A stretch of DNA of 7,780 nucleotides from an uncultured Alistipes sp. (GTDB lineage Bacteria; Bacteroidota; Bacteroidia; Bacteroidales; Rikenellaceae): contig CAUHCL010000100.1 in the NCBI GenBank assembly GCA_959604655.1, forward strand, positions 1 to 7,780, written 5' to 3'. Shown piece by piece: positions 6,955-7,780 of the stretch. Below the pieces are notes generated by a model. That model worked only from the letters and a program-made list of their open reading frames with translations, was not told where the DNA came from and did not search any database. The translations under genes and the position numbers were made by a program. Within the stretch, counting starts at the first letter, position 1, and each line of letters starts with the position of its first letter.

Positions 6955-7780
6955 TTATCCCTTCACCGCATTCACGGGATTCTCGTTGGCGGCGCGCACG
7001 CTGTGCCACAGCACCGTCAGGGCCGAGAAGAGTAGCGCGGCGGCCAGGGCGGCGGCGAATATCCACCAGTGCAGCCCGATACGGTAGGAGTAGCTCTCCA
7101 GCCACGTGTTCATGATCTGCCACGAGAAGGGCACGGCCACGGCGCCGCCCGCCGCCACGAGAGCAAGGAACGGACCCACCAGACGCTCGACGATCTCGCG
7201 GCGGGTGGAGCCGAACACCTTGCGGATGGCGATCTCCTGACGCTTCTGGAGTATGTAGTAGATGCTGATGGCCAGCAGTCCCAGAGCCGACACCAGCACG
7301 GCCAGCGCGGTGAATATCGACACGATGCTGAGCAGACGATCCTGCTCGGCGTAAAGGTCCTCAATGTAGTCGGTCATGTACGTGCAGCCCTCGTCGTTCC
7401 ACGCCCCGTCGGGAACTATCTTGAGCCATGCCGCCTTCACGGCCTCCTTCGCCGCGCGGTGGTCGCCCGTGGTCTTGATGATCGTACACCACGGCATGCG
7501 CTTGTCGTAGGGCCACGCTTCGTGGCGGAATATCATGGCCGCCGACTGCTCGCGCAGGGAGTGGAACATGCGGAAATCCTCGTATACGCCGCCCACGGTC
7601 ATGCGGTAATCGCCCGAGCGTCCCAACGGCAGCGCCTCGACATCCTCGTCGAGCTCCATCTCGCGGAAAGTGTGCTCGTTGAAGAACCAGTCGTCGCCGC
7701 TCGTACGGTTGTCGCGCTTGACCTTGAATCCGAATATGTCGAAGTAGGCCGAGTCGCCGAGGATCTGCTGGAAGCTCACC
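6955..7780 (-). CDS. ABC transporter permease, FtsX/MacB type (first permease), C-terminal part; 5' end outside window
   Basis: The last ~275 residues of an inner-membrane permease whose 5' part lies beyond the right edge; relatives in this operon are 771-796 residues, so about one third is seen. The visible part begins in the second periplasmic domain (YFDIFGFKV near the start, GGVYEDF at ~63-69). The C-terminal FtsX block follows: TM ~148-176, coupling motif EIAIRKVFGS (182-191), TM ~201-219 and TM ~238-258. It ends in ENPVNAVKG, the same ending style as the 796-residue permease. The residue counted as 1 is an internal Val (GTG), not the start. It is transcribed first among the visible genes, toward the ATPase, and probably forms the transmembrane part of the same exporter. 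The C-terminal motifs are intact, so nothing suggests a pseudogene. Other genes of the operon, such as an adaptor, may lie upstream out of view. Confidence 0.92.
   Translation of the reverse strand, partial: VSFQQILGDSAYFDIFGFKVKRDNRTSGDDWFFNEHTFREMELDEDVEALPLGRSGDYRMTVGGVYEDFRMFHSLREQSAAMIFRHEAWPYDKRMPWCTIIKTTGDHRAAKEAVKAAWLKIVPDGAWNDEGCTYMTDYIEDLYAEQDRLLSIVSIFTALAVLVSALGLLAISIYYILQKRQEIAIRKVFGSTRREIVERLVGPFLALVAAGGAVAVPFSWQIMNTWLESYSYRIGLHWWIFAAALAAALLFSALTVLWHSVRAANENPVNAVKG

Overview
The window comes from a G+C-rich bacterium and is organised as two convergent transcription units. Several things point to Bacteroidota: permeases with the 'YDLGF' and 'EIAxRKVFGAS' wording common in that phylum, a LolD/MacB-type ATPase in the Bacteroidales style, no Shine-Dalgarno sequences, and A/T-rich leaders directly before start codons. 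The high G+C suggests a Rikenellaceae/Alistipes-like member of Bacteroidales. That placement is an inference from style, not from a marker gene.

Left part (1-1072, + strand): the 3' end of a cobalamin-dependent methionine synthase (metH). It carries the end of the B12-binding domain and the AdoMet-binding reactivation domain. The domain is recognisable but unusual: Asn where E. coli has Asp946, a CPCCCG cysteine cluster, and an end about 35 residues earlier than E. coli MetH. A strong 15-pair hairpin (1019-1056) lies in its last codons. The next gene ends only 8 bases away on the other strand, so this hairpin is the best candidate for a terminator at the convergent junction.

Rest of the window (1081-7780, - strand): an ABC export operon, read right to left. 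The order is FtsX/MacB-type permease (3' end only, 6955-7780), ATPase (6175-6861), second permease (3731-6046), third permease (1081-3471). One ATPase probably energises membrane dimers drawn from three non-identical permeases. By family resemblance the system is a MacB/LolCDE-like mechanotransmission machine acting on a periplasmic or envelope substrate. The substrate cannot be read from the sequence, and no adaptor (HlyD/MacA-like) or TolC-like gene is in view.

The three intercistronic spacers (93, 128 and 259 bases) carry no recognisable full-length gene but are not featureless. The first is A/T-rich and could hold a secondary promoter for the ATPase. The other two are G+C-rich and packed with short perfect inverted repeats. 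In each spacer a very short reading frame runs into the start of the next gene. I see no RNA genes, insertion sequences, CRISPR arrays or phage genes. Apart from the MetH peculiarities and the structured spacers, this is a fairly ordinary envelope-transport locus, and I do not see strong evidence for a new type of system.
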